From NCBI RefSeq assembly GCF_023208195.1, contig NZ_CP060034.1:3038001-3102000 (forward strand): a stretch of DNA of 64,000 nucleotides. The letters run 5' to 3'. The DNA comes from Nocardioides sp. InS609-2 (lineage in GTDB: Bacteria > Actinomycetota > Actinomycetes > Propionibacteriales > Nocardioidaceae). Shown in pieces: positions 8,675-16,947 of the stretch. The notes beneath the pieces are model-generated. The model did no database searches and was not told where the DNA came from. It was given only the letters and a program-made list of their open reading frames with translations. Numbering within the stretch: position 1 is the first letter of the stretch; every line of letters begins with the position of its first letter. The translations under genes were made by a program, and so were the position numbers.

Positions 8675-8748
8675 TCACGAGAACAGGCACGGATGGCGTT
8701 TCAGCGCCGAAATCGGGCCGAACCGGCATCCGTGCCTGTTCCGCGTGA
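8675..8748. terminator. Long hairpin between IMPase-like gene and tmk
   Basis: A 15-bp perfect inverted repeat (8681-8695 with 8727-8741) has a short outer extension (TCACG/CGTGA) and a loop of about 31 nt. Its size and geometry resemble the 1375-1440 element, but the sequence is unrelated. No U tract follows. Confidence 0.55.
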
Positions 8749-8798
8749 CACTCTCGCGGGTGCCACGCCTCGAGACCGTCGGCACCCGACCGTAGGGT

Positions 8799-9452
8799 GT
8801 GCGCGTGACCAGTTACCCCGGCCTGCACACCGATTCCGGGGCGTTCGTCTGCTTCGAGGGAGGCGAGGGCGCGGGCAAGTCCACCCAGGCCCGGCTGCTC
8901 GCCGAGTGGCTGCGCGAGCAGGGCCACGACGTACTGCTCACCTTCGAGCCGGGCGACACCCCGGTCGGCAAGGACATCCGCCGGATCGTCCTCGACCCCG
9001 CCACCGGTCACCTCGCCGACCGCACCGAGGCTCTCTTGTACGCCGCCGACAAGGCCGAGCACGTCGAGAAGGTGGTGCGGCCCGCGCTGGCGACGGGCGT
9101 CGTCGTGATCACCGACCGCTACGTCGACACGTCGCTGGCCTACCAGGGCACCGGGCGCGGCATCGACGCCGCCGAGCTCGAGCACGTGCTGCGCTGGGCG
9201 ACCGGCGACCTGCGGCCCGACCTGACCGTCGTACTCGATCTGGAGCCGGAGCTCGGGCTCGGCCGGTTCGAGGAACGCGACCGCATCGAGGGTGAGTCGC
9301 TGGAGTTCCACCAGCGGGCGCGGCAGGGCTTCCTCGACCTCGCGGGCGCCGATCCCGACCACTACCTGGTGCTCGACGCCAGCTATCCAGAGGTTGTCCT
9401 CGCGGACGTGATCCGGGACAGGTTCGCATTGATGACGGGGGCGACCCGATGA
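8799..9452 (+). CDS. tmk: Thymidylate kinase
   Basis: Phosphorylates dTMP to dTDP. The P-loop reads FEGGEGAGKST, followed by the FEPGDTPVGK segment (the DR[YH]-like region is TDRYVDTSLAYQGTGRG near residue 105) and a LID region with FEERDRIEGE. The length of 217 residues is normal for the family. GTG 8799 and GTG 8805 are both plausible starts. The ATGA overlap (9449-9452) with holB shows translational coupling, and this tmk-holB order is widespread in bacteria. Confidence 0.95.
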   Translation: MRVTSYPGLHTDSGAFVCFEGGEGAGKSTQARLLAEWLREQGHDVLLTFEPGDTPVGKDIRRIVLDPATGHLADRTEALLYAADKAEHVEKVVRPALATGVVVITDRYVDTSLAYQGTGRGIDAAELEHVLRWATGDLRPDLTVVLDLEPELGLGRFEERDRIEGESLEFHQRARQGFLDLAGADPDHYLVLDASYPEVVLADVIRDRFALMTGATR

Positions 9453-10597
9453 CAGTGTGGGACGACCTGGTCGGTCAGCGGGCGGTGATCGACGTCCTGT
9501 CGCGGGCCGCCGGCGGCGACGGCATGACCCACGCCTGGCTGTTCACCGGGCCTCCCGGGTCTGGCCGCTCCAACGCCGCGGTGGCGTTCGCGGCCGCCCT
9601 GCAGTGCGAGCGCGCCGGGTGCGGCGAGTGCCACTCGTGCCACACCGCGATGACGGGGTCGCACGCCGACATCACCATCGTCCGCACCGAGCAGCTCTCG
9701 ATCGGCGTCAAGGAAGTGCGCGCTATCGTCAAGCGCTCGGCCCTGTCGCCCAACGGCCGGCGCTGGCAGGTGATCGTCGTCGAGGACTCCGACCGGCTCA
9801 CCGACCACGCCGCCAACGCGTTGCTCAAGGCGATCGAGGAGCCCAACCAGCGCACGGTCTGGCTGCTGTGCGCGCCGACCGTCGAGGATGTCCTGCCCAC
9901 CATCCGCTCGCGGTGCCGGCTCGTCACGCTCAGCACTCCGGTCGCCGCCGACGTGGCGGCGTTCCTCGAACGCACGGCCGGCGTGCCGCCCGCTCTCGCC
10001 GCCCACGCCGCGCGCGCCAGCCAGGGGCACATCGGCCGGGCGAAGGCGCTGGCCCGCGACGAGGACACCCGCAACCGCCGCGCCGAGGTCGTGCGCATCC
10101 CGGCCGGGCTCACCACGCTGGGTGCCTGCATGACCGCCGCGTCCAACCTGGTCGAGGTGACCAAGCAGGAGGCCGGGTCGATCACGTCCGACCTCGACGC
10201 CCGAGAGAAGCAGGACCTCAACACGGCGTACGGCGTCGCCGAGCGTGGCCGTCGCCCGCGCGAGTACGCCCCGGCGCTGGCGGCCATGGAGAAGGACCAG
10301 AAGACCCGGGCCAAGCGGCGGGTGCTCGACGTCGTCGACCGCAGCCTGATGGACCTCGCGTCGGTCTACCGCGACGCGATCGCCCTCTCCGCGGGCGCGC
10401 GGGGGGACCTCATCAACGAGGAGATCCGCGGCGACATCACGCAGCTGGTCCGGCGTTCGTCGGCCGAGCAGCACCTGGTGCGCATCGAGGCGATCTTCAC
10501 CGCACGCGAGCAGATGCTGGAGTTCAACGTGCCCCCGGCCATCGCCCTGGAGTCGATGATGGTGGCCCTGAGACTGGCTGGAGGCCCGTCCCGATGA
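9449..10597 (+). CDS. holB: DNA polymerase III subunit delta'
   Basis: Clamp-loader delta' subunit, AAA+ fold. VWDDLVGQRAVIDVL at the N terminus, a P-loop-like FTGPPGSGRS, a zinc cluster (CERAGCGECHSC) around residues 51-62 and VVVEDSDRLTDHAANALLK (sensor/delta' region) identify it. It is 382 residues long, with a C-terminal helical domain of actinobacterial type. It overlaps tmk upstream and the hydrolase downstream by 4 bases each, so the three genes are probably cotranscribed. Confidence 0.95.
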   Translation: MTVWDDLVGQRAVIDVLSRAAGGDGMTHAWLFTGPPGSGRSNAAVAFAAALQCERAGCGECHSCHTAMTGSHADITIVRTEQLSIGVKEVRAIVKRSALSPNGRRWQVIVVEDSDRLTDHAANALLKAIEEPNQRTVWLLCAPTVEDVLPTIRSRCRLVTLSTPVAADVAAFLERTAGVPPALAAHAARASQGHIGRAKALARDEDTRNRRAEVVRIPAGLTTLGACMTAASNLVEVTKQEAGSITSDLDAREKQDLNTAYGVAERGRRPREYAPALAAMEKDQKTRAKRRVLDVVDRSLMDLASVYRDAIALSAGARGDLINEEIRGDITQLVRRSSAEQHLVRIEAIFTAREQMLEFNVPPAIALESMMVALRLAGGPSR

Positions 10598-12159
10598 AGC
10601 GTCTCGTCGCGCTACTGCTCGTGCTTGCCCTCGTGCTCGGTGCGGTGGTTGCCAGCCTGGTGATCTTCGCCGGCAGCGACGACGGCGATGCGGCGCCCGA
10701 GCCGCCGAAGCGTTCAGCGCGGCCCGCCAGGGCCGAGCCGGCCGCCGACGCGAAGACCCCGCCCGACGAGGCGCTTGCTCCCTTCTATGGCCAGGAGCTG
10801 GTGTGGTCGTCGTGCCAGGACGACTTCGAGTGCGCCGACCTGCGCGTGCCGCTCGACTACTCCGACCCGGCCGGCGACAGCGTCGACATCTCCGTGCTGA
10901 AGGTGCCGGCCGAGAAGCCCGAGCAGCGCGTGGGGTCGCTGGTGGTCAACCCGGGCGGCCCGGGCGCCCCCGGCACGTCGTACGCCGCCGCAGCCGACCG
11001 CGTCTTCGGGCAGCGGCTCACCGACAACTTCGACATTGTCGGGTTCGACCCTCGCGGCACCGGCCAGAGCAACCCGGTCGACTGCCTCAGCGACGGCGAC
11101 CTCGACGGCCTCCTGGCCGCCGACCCCGACCCCGACAACCCGACCGAGAAGACCGCGCTGCTGAGCTGGCTCGACCGGTTCTTCGCCGGGTGCGTGGAAC
11201 GCTCCGGCAGTGTGGTCGGCCACGTCACCACGATCGAGGCCGCCCGCGACATGGACGTGTTGCGCGCCGTCCTCGGTGACGGGCAGGTCGACTACCTCGG
11301 GGCGTCCTACGGCACCAAGCTGGGCGCGACGTACGCCGATCTCTTCCCCGATCGCGTCGGCCACTTCGTCCTCGACGGCGCGGTCGACCTGTCGATCGAC
11401 AGCCGGCAGCTCAGCCTCGACCAGGCGGCCGGGTTCGAGCAGGCCCTGCGCTCCTACGTGCAGAACTGCATCGACTCGACCGACTCCTGCTTCCTCGGCG
11501 ACACCGTCGACGAGGGAGTGACCGCGATCAGCGACCTGGTCGCCCAGATCGACGCCGAGCCGCTGCCCGCCGGCGACCGCGAGCTCACGGTGGGCAACGC
11601 GTTCTACGGCATCGTCGCGCCGCTCTACAACCGCGACTACTGGTTCCTCCTGTCGGCCGCGCTCCGGGCCGCCCAGGGCGGCGACGGAGCCGCGCTGATG
11701 GAGCTCGCAGACCTCTACTCCTCACGCGGCTCCGACGACTACGCCGACAACAGCTCCGAGGCGATCTACGCCATCAACTGCCTCGACGACCCCTACGCCA
11801 TCCCCGCCTCCGAGGTGCCCGGGCAGTACGCCGCGTTCGAGGCCGCCTCCCCGACGTTCGGACGGGTCTTCGCCTGGGGCCTCGTCACCTGTGCCGACAT
11901 CGAGGTCACCAGCACCGAGCCGACGCGCGACATCCGCGCCGCCGGTGCCGCGCCGATCGTCGTGGTCGGCACCACCCGCGACCCCGCCACGCCGTACAAG
12001 TGGGCCGAGGCGCTCGCCGCCCAGCTCGAGTCCGGCATCCTGGTCAGCCGCGACGGCGACGGCCACACCGGCTACAACGTCGGCAACACCTGCGTGGACG
12101 ACGCGGTCGAGGGCTATCTGGTCGACGACGTGGTCCCCGGGGCCGGACTGTCCTGCTGA
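10594..12159 (+). CDS. Secreted alpha/beta hydrolase, tripeptidyl-aminopeptidase (TAP) type
   Basis: A 521-residue protein with an N-terminal hydrophobic signal or anchor (residues 3-27) and a Pro/Ala-rich linker. The alpha/beta-hydrolase core has an oxyanion segment NPGGPGAPG, nucleophile motif GASYGT, an Asp in TRDPATPY and a His in GDGHTGY. The C-terminal TAP-like domain with paired cysteines (NCLDDP, TCADI, NTCVDDA) is characteristic of Streptomyces SlpD/SlpE-type exported peptidases and mycobacterial homologues. Start ATG 10594 overlaps the holB stop. The substrate is likely short peptides, by family. Confidence 0.9.
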   Translation: MKRLVALLLVLALVLGAVVASLVIFAGSDDGDAAPEPPKRSARPARAEPAADAKTPPDEALAPFYGQELVWSSCQDDFECADLRVPLDYSDPAGDSVDISVLKVPAEKPEQRVGSLVVNPGGPGAPGTSYAAAADRVFGQRLTDNFDIVGFDPRGTGQSNPVDCLSDGDLDGLLAADPDPDNPTEKTALLSWLDRFFAGCVERSGSVVGHVTTIEAARDMDVLRAVLGDGQVDYLGASYGTKLGATYADLFPDRVGHFVLDGAVDLSIDSRQLSLDQAAGFEQALRSYVQNCIDSTDSCFLGDTVDEGVTAISDLVAQIDAEPLPAGDRELTVGNAFYGIVAPLYNRDYWFLLSAALRAAQGGDGAALMELADLYSSRGSDDYADNSSEAIYAINCLDDPYAIPASEVPGQYAAFEAASPTFGRVFAWGLVTCADIEVTSTEPTRDIRAAGAAPIVVVGTTRDPATPYKWAEALAAQLESGILVSRDGDGHTGYNVGNTCVDDAVEGYLVDDVVPGAGLSC

Positions 12160-12195
12160 CCGCTCGCCGGTTTCACTGCGCGCCCCGAAGGTCCG

Positions 12196-12242
12196 TATAC
12201 TCCTCCGCGTTGCCCGGACTTCCTCGCCGACGTCCGGGCAAC
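12196..12242 (+). promoter_or_regulatory. -10 element and leader hairpin ahead of tRNA-Thr
   Basis: TATACT at 12196-12201 is a good -10 box for the tRNA. An 11-bp perfect inverted repeat (12209-12219 with 12232-12242) lies between it and the tRNA; it may terminate the hydrolase transcript or fold in the tRNA precursor leader. Confidence 0.5.
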
Positions 12243-12244
12243 CC

Positions 12245-12317
12245 GCCGCCTTAGCTCAGTCGGTAGAGCGAGTCACTCGTAATGACTAGGTCGTCAGTTC
12301 GATTCTGACAGGCGGCT
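12245..12317 (+). tRNA. tRNA-Thr (anticodon CGU)
   Basis: A complete cloverleaf: acceptor GCCGCCT paired with AGGCGGC, D arm GCTC...GAGC, anticodon stem AGTCA/TGACT with loop CTCGTAA (anticodon CGU, reads ACG), and T arm GTCAG-TTCGATT-CTGAC. CCA is not encoded. The 3' part from 12275 is supplied by the integrated element, which restores the gene. Confidence 0.97.
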
Positions 12318-12318
12318 C
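12275..12318. repeat. attL: 44-bp direct repeat in tRNA-Thr
   Basis: Starts at the anticodon-stem/loop boundary and runs to one base past the acceptor stem. It is identical to 27787-27830. Confidence 0.95.
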
Positions 12319-12320
12319 GA

Positions 12321-12373
12321 CAAGGAACCGCAGGTCAGGGGCTTGATTCCCCGGCCTGCGGTCCTTGTATTTT
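12321..12373. terminator. Hairpin terminator just inside attL
   Basis: Arms 12321-12334 and 12355-12367 pair with one bulge and are followed by TATTTT. The element therefore brings its own tRNA terminator. The minus-strand HicB-like gene reads through its right half. Confidence 0.7.
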
Positions 12374-12796
12374 CGGGGTCTGGGTGTCCGGTGCCCCCGA
12401 GGTGCCCCCGACGATGTCGTGTCGCTCTTCGATTAGCTCGATTGCGTCGGCCGTCACGTGCGCATCGACATAGGTGCTGACCAGGTTGGCGGCCTGCTGG
12501 GCAGCGGCGTCCAGCGTGGCTACTTGAGTCACGCCGATGCCGTCGACGTGCACCTCCCAGCCCTCTTGCCAACGGATGGCGGTCGCCGTGTATCGCACGG
12601 TGGTTCTTTCCGGAGGCACCTGAACGACTGCGACCTCGACATCGGACGCCGCCACCTCTTCCAACATGATGTGTATGGCGTCCGCCACCATGCCGGGGAC
12701 TTGGTCCAGTGCTTTTGCCTGGGTGAAGACGCCGACCGCGGGGACCTCGATGGCCCACCATCCATCGGTTTGGGTGACGTAAGCAGTCACCTTCAT
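12335..12796 (-). CDS. HicB-like antitoxin-family protein (no HicA partner)
   Basis: A 153-residue protein whose first half has the HicB fold: YVTQTDGWWAIEVPAVGVFTQAKALDQVPGMVADAIHIML. A second, weaker repeat follows (RWQEGWEVHVDGIGVTQVATLDAAAQQAANLVSTYV). HicB proteins usually neutralise a HicA mRNA interferase, but no HicA-like ORF lies next to it. Such solitary HicB-like genes are common beside integrases in actinobacterial elements. The start has GGGAGG upstream. The last 20 or so codons run through the arm-site repeats and close to the terminator, so the 3' end may be poorly constrained. Confidence 0.75.
   Translation of the reverse strand: MKVTAYVTQTDGWWAIEVPAVGVFTQAKALDQVPGMVADAIHIMLEEVAASDVEVAVVQVPPERTTVRYTATAIRWQEGWEVHVDGIGVTQVATLDAAAQQAANLVSTYVDAHVTADAIELIEERHDIVGGTSGAPDTQTPKIQGPQAGESSP
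12390..12411. promoter_or_regulatory. Putative left integrase arm-type sites (two 11-bp direct repeats)
   Basis: GGTGCCCCCGA occurs twice head to tail (12390-12400, 12401-12411). A matching pair with the same 11-bp period lies inside the right end (27672-27693). Paired repeats flanking the att core fit arm sites for a tyrosine integrase or Xis; this is inference. Confidence 0.45.
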
Positions 12797-12942
12797 GGCC
12801 CGACCTCCCTCACACGCGAGCCCGAGGCCCCGTCGTCCGGCGGGATCTCCTCGGGCTCACTTCCAACCCCACCTCGATGGAGCCGCGTGGCTTCATGGTG
12901 TCGTTCTCCTTCGTCATCGGCAACCGGGCATTCAACTCCGTT

Positions 12943-12978
12943 GCTATACGGTGCTATACCGGCTCTCTGGTGCTATAC
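12943..12978. repeat. Three GCTATAC repeats
   Basis: GCTATAC occurs at 12943-12949, 12953-12959 and 12972-12978. The repeats cover the last codons of the minus-strand 101-residue gene. Their function is unknown; they are too short and too few for confident iterons. Confidence 0.4.
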
Positions 12979-13249
12979 CGCCGTCATCGCGGATCGTCAC
13001 GGGAACCCAGTAGCCCGTGCGATAGATCGAGCCGAGATGGCGAGCCCACGTCGCCGGGTCCTCGGCCAGGGACACCCTTCGGAATCCCGACTGACCGCCG
13101 CCCAGGGGGATCAGGACGTGCAGCTCTGTCAGGAGCTTGCCCTCGGGATCGTCCACTCGATACGTCCCGTCATTGAGGACGATCAGGGATGCGACGGGGT
13201 AGTAGTCGCCGCGTCCTTCCGGGGCCTCGTACAACTGCACAGCGATCAT
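12944..13249 (-). CDS. Hypothetical protein of the element (101 aa)
   Basis: Not recognised. A soluble, strand-rich small protein (MIAVQLYEAPEGRGDYYPVA start) without cysteines or membrane segments. Start ATG 13249 overlaps the stop of the upstream gene by 4 bases, placing it as a distal gene of the int operon. Its last codons lie in the GCTATAC repeats. Confidence 0.65.
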   Translation of the reverse strand: MIAVQLYEAPEGRGDYYPVASLIVLNDGTYRVDDPEGKLLTELHVLIPLGGGQSGFRRVSLAEDPATWARHLGSIYRTGYWVPVTIRDDGGIAPESRYSTV

Positions 13250-13464
13250 CGTGGCTGCTCCCGCTCTCTGTCGTCGGGGAGCCGGTCAGCGATCTCCGTG
13301 AGTTCCTGCCACGCCGCGCGACAGTCCGTGTCGAGGATGACGCTGGCGCCGGGCTCGAACGTATCTCCGTCGCGCATCGACTGGATGAACTCGCGCCAAG
13401 CTTGCTCAGCGGCCGAATGTGCTGCAAGAGCTGCATGCATCTCGGATCTGGTCGGCGTGTTCAT
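13246..13464 (-). CDS. Hypothetical protein of the element (72 aa)
   Basis: Not recognised. The start is set at ATG 13464 because it forms an ATGA overlap with the integrase stop (13461-13463) and agrees with the tight coupling of this operon; the frame is open further upstream inside int. The sequence is helical and acidic (HAALAAHSAAEQAWREF, WQELTEIADRLPDDRE). It may be a small accessory or DNA-binding factor, but no motif supports that. Confidence 0.6.
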   Translation of the reverse strand: MNTPTRSEMHAALAAHSAAEQAWREFIQSMRDGDTFEPGASVILDTDCRAAWQELTEIADRLPDDREREQPR

Positions 13465-14573
13465 CGAGCTTCCTCCTCGGAGTCGCTTGCGATGGCCAGC
13501 CGGTTCACGCGTTTCGCGGCGTCCCACAGGTTCTGATCGATGAGATGGCCGTAAAGATCCATCGTCATCGCGGCCGAGGCGTGACCGAGGATGCGCTGCA
13601 CCACCTTGGGATCAGCCCCAGCGCCGAGCCACACAGACGCGCACGTGTGCCGTAGGTCGTGGACGCGCAGGCGAGGCTTCCCGATCGCCTTGATCGCGTC
13701 GGCCCAGCCCACAGACCGCTTCCAGTTCGACTCGCTGAGCGGCCCTCCACGAGGCGCTTGGAAGAGCCAGGCAGACGGCTCCTTGCCCATCGACCACTCG
13801 TCCACCATCGGAACCAGCACGTCGACGAGCGGCACAGTCCGACTTCGCTTGCTCTTCAAGGTGTCGATGAACAGGTCGCCCTTGTTGCTGCTCGCCATCA
13901 CAGCGCGTTGAAGCCGCAAGCCCGGACCCGGGACGTGGACTCGATCGCCGACCTGTAGTCCTGCCAGTTCGCTCCAGCGCAGCCCGCCGAGCGCGAGTAC
14001 CCGGACGAGCGGGGCGTAGGTGCCTAGGCAAGCATTCACCAACTTCTCGATCTGATCGACGGTCAGGAATTCTCCTTCGCGTCGTACTCGACCTGCCGTT
14101 GGAGCCTTCACTGTCGCCGCTGTGTTGACCGTCACTCGGCCGTCCTGGACGGCGAAGGCGAGCAGGCTCCGGAAGGCAGCGAGATAGCGACTGGCCGTCG
14201 ACGGGCTACAGCCATTGGTGATCAGGCGACCGACCCAGCTCGAAACATCAGCCGTCGTGATCGAGGCGACGGGCAGCTTCCCGAACTTCGGCTCGATGTG
14301 CTGCTTCCACGCGACCCGGTCAGCGATGCGGGTATTGCGCTTCATCGACGCCCGGGACGCGAACCACTCCTCTGCAACAACCCAGAGGGCCACGCGGCCG
14401 CGTCTGGGGTCGAACCACTCGCCAAGCCGGAGCTTGCGCTTCTGATCCTCCTCCCAACTCTCGGCGTCGCGTTTGCGGTCGAAGACCCGTGTCGCGACCT
14501 CACGGCCGTGGTGCTTCACCCGAGCCCGATATCGAACGATCCCTGGACCTGTCGTGTATCGCTGCACACTCAC
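13461..14573 (-). CDS. int: Tyrosine-recombinase integrase
   Basis: Site-specific recombinase that integrates at tRNA-Thr. N-terminal arm-binding region (residues 1-60), SAM-like core-binding domain (EEWFASRASMKRNTRIADR to SRYLAAFRSLLAFAV), then the catalytic domain: Arg in LGGLRWSELAG, Lys in TLKSKRSRTVPL, HDLRHTCAS (His-x2-Arg), LGHASAAMTMDLYGH with His and the nucleophilic Tyr. The start is set at GTG 14573, which overlaps the xis stop by 4 bases (GTGA); a longer version from 14603 is possible. The gene lies 1.1 kb inside attL, as is usual for AICEs. Confidence 0.95.
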   Translation of the reverse strand: MSVQRYTTGPGIVRYRARVKHHGREVATRVFDRKRDAESWEEDQKRKLRLGEWFDPRRGRVALWVVAEEWFASRASMKRNTRIADRVAWKQHIEPKFGKLPVASITTADVSSWVGRLITNGCSPSTASRYLAAFRSLLAFAVQDGRVTVNTAATVKAPTAGRVRREGEFLTVDQIEKLVNACLGTYAPLVRVLALGGLRWSELAGLQVGDRVHVPGPGLRLQRAVMASSNKGDLFIDTLKSKRSRTVPLVDVLVPMVDEWSMGKEPSAWLFQAPRGGPLSESNWKRSVGWADAIKAIGKPRLRVHDLRHTCASVWLGAGADPKVVQRILGHASAAMTMDLYGHLIDQNLWDAAKRVNRLAIASDSEEEAR

Positions 14574-14770
14574 GATGCGATCTCTCGCTGTGACAGCGCC
14601 CACTCGACAATTGCCGAACGCTGCCAGACGAGGCGCCGGCCTACCTTGATCGCTGGACAGAACCTGCCCTCTTGGCGCAGCCAGCGCAGCGTCAGAACCG
14701 GCACCCGGAGGTAGTCAGCCACTTCGTCAATTGTCATCAGCGCATCGGATCGCGATTCAGTTGCCATCAT
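14570..14770 (-). CDS. xis: Excisionase, MerR-like helix-turn-helix
   Basis: A 66-residue protein with the excisionase HTH pattern MTIDEVADYLRVPVLTLRWLRQEGR followed by a wing (AIKVGRRLVWQRSAIVEWALS). Proteins of this type bend attL/attR DNA and steer the integrase toward excision. It overlaps the upstream membrane-protein gene by 14 bases and int by 4, so it is cotranscribed with both. Confidence 0.9.
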   Translation of the reverse strand: MMATESRSDALMTIDEVADYLRVPVLTLRWLRQEGRFCPAIKVGRRLVWQRSAIVEWALSQREIAS

Positions 14771-15164
14771 CGCTACAGCCCTTCGCTCCCGGAGGAAGAA
14801 TCAGCTCCCCGTTTTCGAGGCCCTTGAACGCAACGCGGAACCCTCGCCTGAATCCCTGCATGCGGATCGCATCGCGGACGGGAACGCAGATGTACGTGCC
14901 CGTCCCCAGGGGTGCCAATGCCTTGCGCCCGCCGCAGCTCCTGAGCTGCCCGTGCGAGAGGTCAGCCACCTTGGTGCTTTGAGACACGTCTGCTGCGATG
15001 TGCTGGACGGTGTCCTCAGCCCAGATGGCTTGGTGGGTGGTGTAGGTGCTCCAGAGCGCGATCGTGCTCACGAGCAGCATGAGCAGGACCCCGCCGACCG
15101 AGACCGTTGTGGCGAGCGCCTTCACGGGGTGGCCACTGGCGTATGTGATTGCCTTCTTCAACAT
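14757..15164 (-). CDS. Small membrane protein of the element
   Basis: A 135-residue protein with one strong membrane helix near residues 20-45 (TTVSVGGVLLMLLVSTIALWSTY) and an extramembrane C-terminal half containing three cysteines (RSCGG, YICVPV, KGCSDD). The start at ATG 15164 has AAAGAG upstream and overlaps the rep stop by 7 bases. Function unknown; its position between rep and xis suggests a part in mating-pair or spread functions. Confidence 0.6.
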   Translation of the reverse strand: MLKKAITYASGHPVKALATTVSVGGVLLMLLVSTIALWSTYTTHQAIWAEDTVQHIAADVSQSTKVADLSHGQLRSCGGRKALAPLGTGTYICVPVRDAIRMQGFRRGFRVAFKGLENGELILPPGAKGCSDDGN

Positions 15165-16720
15165 GGTTGTTCTCTTTCCGTTGTCGGATCTGGGCTTCTG
15201 CCCTCTACTGGTGGAAGGTGCGGAGAGAACCCGATTTGTGACACGGGTTCTCGGATTTGTTTGGCGCGCTCGTATTGGCCACGCCACCGAAGCCGTTCCT
15301 CGATGGAGGCCAGAAGGGCTTGTCGGCGGGTCACGAAGTCCTGGGAGCTCGCGTCGATGCGTTCCCACTGGAACCGAGGTAAGCCATCCGCTCGGGTCGC
15401 CCTTGCCGAGCAACGTTCGACCTCAGGAACTTCCACACCGGCTGCGGTGAGCACCTCACGAACGACGGCGGTGCGGTCGGCCCGATGGTGAGCCAGCGTC
15501 TTGCCGGTCCAGTTCCGGGAGACGAGCACCCGTCGGCCGCCGAGGCCGAGGTTCTCGCGGGCGTGTCCCTTCTTTGGGCACCCGCCGGGAGTCATCCCGG
15601 CATGGGCGTTGCGGGGCTGCACGCCGTAGCGCAGCCAGTTGGTGCAATCGGGCGAGCAGGGGAGCCACCGCACTTCCTCGTGCAGCCGCTCCAGGTGGCG
15701 CCGTTGGGCGCGCGTCTCTTGGTCGCCGTACGTCTCTGCGACCGACTTCGTCAGGTACTTGCAGAGGTAGGCAACAGTTCGATCGGCGTCGCCGGATTCG
15801 GCGATGATGCCCTGGATGTCGAGCTGCTTGCCGAGCCGTACGACGTGAGCCGGCCGAGCCTCCGGGTCGGCGTCGAGTTCGTCAAGCGCTTCCTCCCAGG
15901 TCGGCAGGACCATCCCGGCTAGGTCGACGTACGACTCTGCGACCTCGTCCCAGAAGGGCAGGTGCTGACTGTCGTAGACGATCTCGTCATGTTCCGGCCA
16001 CCAGACCTGGTGGTACGTCGCCGCGGTGACCTGGCGCAGCAACTCCCGAGGGATGGCGCCGCGAATGCCCGCGTGGAGGTGAGGCGCGAGGCGCTTCTGC
16101 GCTTCGACCGTCGCGAAGTACTGCACCCGGTAGCCCGCGCACCGACGAAGGTTCTGCCACCAGCGGTCGACCACCTTGGGGAAGTGGATCGCGTCCAGCG
16201 CTGCCCGCCGGTAGTCGTACGTCTTCGGGCTCCGGGGCACACCCTCGGCGGTCACAGGGCCGTACGACGGCAGGGTGACCGTGACAAACAACGACGGCCG
16301 ATAGGTCTTGCCCGCCGGTGTGGTGAACGTGCGGCCTACGGTGCTGGCTTCCATGGGGACACGCGGCAGGTTCGGCGAGTCCTGGCGACGACGGGTGGAG
16401 CGCACCCGGCGGGTGTCCGAGTCGGTCCCTTCGTCGGTGGCGTTGTCCTCAATCTTGTCGTCGGGATCGGCAGCCGAGTCAGGTTCCTCGTCCAGGTGCC
16501 AACCTTCCCGACACTGCTGCATCCGGAGCTTGCGCGCCTTGGTGGCGCACGAGGGGCACTTGCTCTCGCGAGTTGAGCCGCACGGCAGGGCAACCTGTGC
16601 TTGCTTGCCGGTCTCAGTGTCGGTGACACGAGTGAGCAGGGGACGGACACATGCCCCCGCCTCGACGGCGAGCTCGTGCAGCATCTCGGGCGTGAGATCT
16701 GCTCGCATGCCGAGGTTCAT
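15158..16720 (-). CDS. RepSA-type replication initiator
   Basis: A 520-residue protein of the actinobacterial replication-initiator family carried by AICEs. A cysteine-rich N-terminal segment (PCGSTRESKCPSCATKARKLR) is followed by a rolling-circle-like core with FVTVTLPSYGPV, YRRAALDAIHFPKVVDRWWQ and APHLHAGIRG, the last resembling the His-hydrophobe-His metal motif of Rep proteins. TVAYLCKYLTKSV holds a candidate catalytic tyrosine, and a Cys-rich WLPCSPDCTNWLRYGVQP follows. Start ATG 16720 makes an ATGA overlap with the WhiB-like gene. It would support autonomous replication of the excised circle. Confidence 0.85.
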   Translation of the reverse strand: MNLGMRADLTPEMLHELAVEAGACVRPLLTRVTDTETGKQAQVALPCGSTRESKCPSCATKARKLRMQQCREGWHLDEEPDSAADPDDKIEDNATDEGTDSDTRRVRSTRRRQDSPNLPRVPMEASTVGRTFTTPAGKTYRPSLFVTVTLPSYGPVTAEGVPRSPKTYDYRRAALDAIHFPKVVDRWWQNLRRCAGYRVQYFATVEAQKRLAPHLHAGIRGAIPRELLRQVTAATYHQVWWPEHDEIVYDSQHLPFWDEVAESYVDLAGMVLPTWEEALDELDADPEARPAHVVRLGKQLDIQGIIAESGDADRTVAYLCKYLTKSVAETYGDQETRAQRRHLERLHEEVRWLPCSPDCTNWLRYGVQPRNAHAGMTPGGCPKKGHARENLGLGGRRVLVSRNWTGKTLAHHRADRTAVVREVLTAAGVEVPEVERCSARATRADGLPRFQWERIDASSQDFVTRRQALLASIEERLRWRGQYERAKQIREPVSQIGFSPHLPPVEGRSPDPTTEREQPC

Positions 16721-16947
16721 GCCGCGCCTCCTAGCTCGATTGCGCTGTCCTTGGACCGATCCAGCCCAGCCCAGAAGCCGCCGGTGATGTCTTGCTCGTC
16801 GACGAACCGTGAGCACTGGACATGCACTGGGCAGGAGGCGCAAACGAGCCGCATCTCATCGACGACGACGGCGGGGACTTGCGTCGAGTCGTCCAGCCAC
16901 GCCAGTGACGGACGATCGGCGCAAGCCGCGCGATGCATCCAGGTCAT
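16717..16947 (-). CDS. WhiB-like [4Fe-4S] protein
   Basis: A 76-residue Wbl protein with four cysteines at residues 9, 36, 39 and 45 (C-x26-C-x2-C-x5-C) and GFWAGLD at the position of the G[IV]WGG turn. Wbl proteins bind an iron-sulfur cluster and act with the housekeeping sigma factor as redox- or NO-responsive regulators. The protein is short after the turn, with little of the usual basic DNA-contacting tail. It overlaps the FtsK-like gene and rep by 4 bases each. Regulation of transfer or replication by redox state is inference. Confidence 0.85.
   Translation of the reverse strand: MTWMHRAACADRPSLAWLDDSTQVPAVVVDEMRLVCASCPVHVQCSRFVDEQDITGGFWAGLDRSKDSAIELGGAA

Noticed and set aside
12335..12796. 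Complete HicAB toxin-antitoxin system
   Set aside because: Only a HicB-like protein is present; no HicA-like dsRBD ORF lies on either side.
12943..12978. GCTATAC repeats considered as a CRISPR array or replication iterons
   Set aside because: Units are 7 bp with irregular spacing and only three copies; no cas genes occur in the window.
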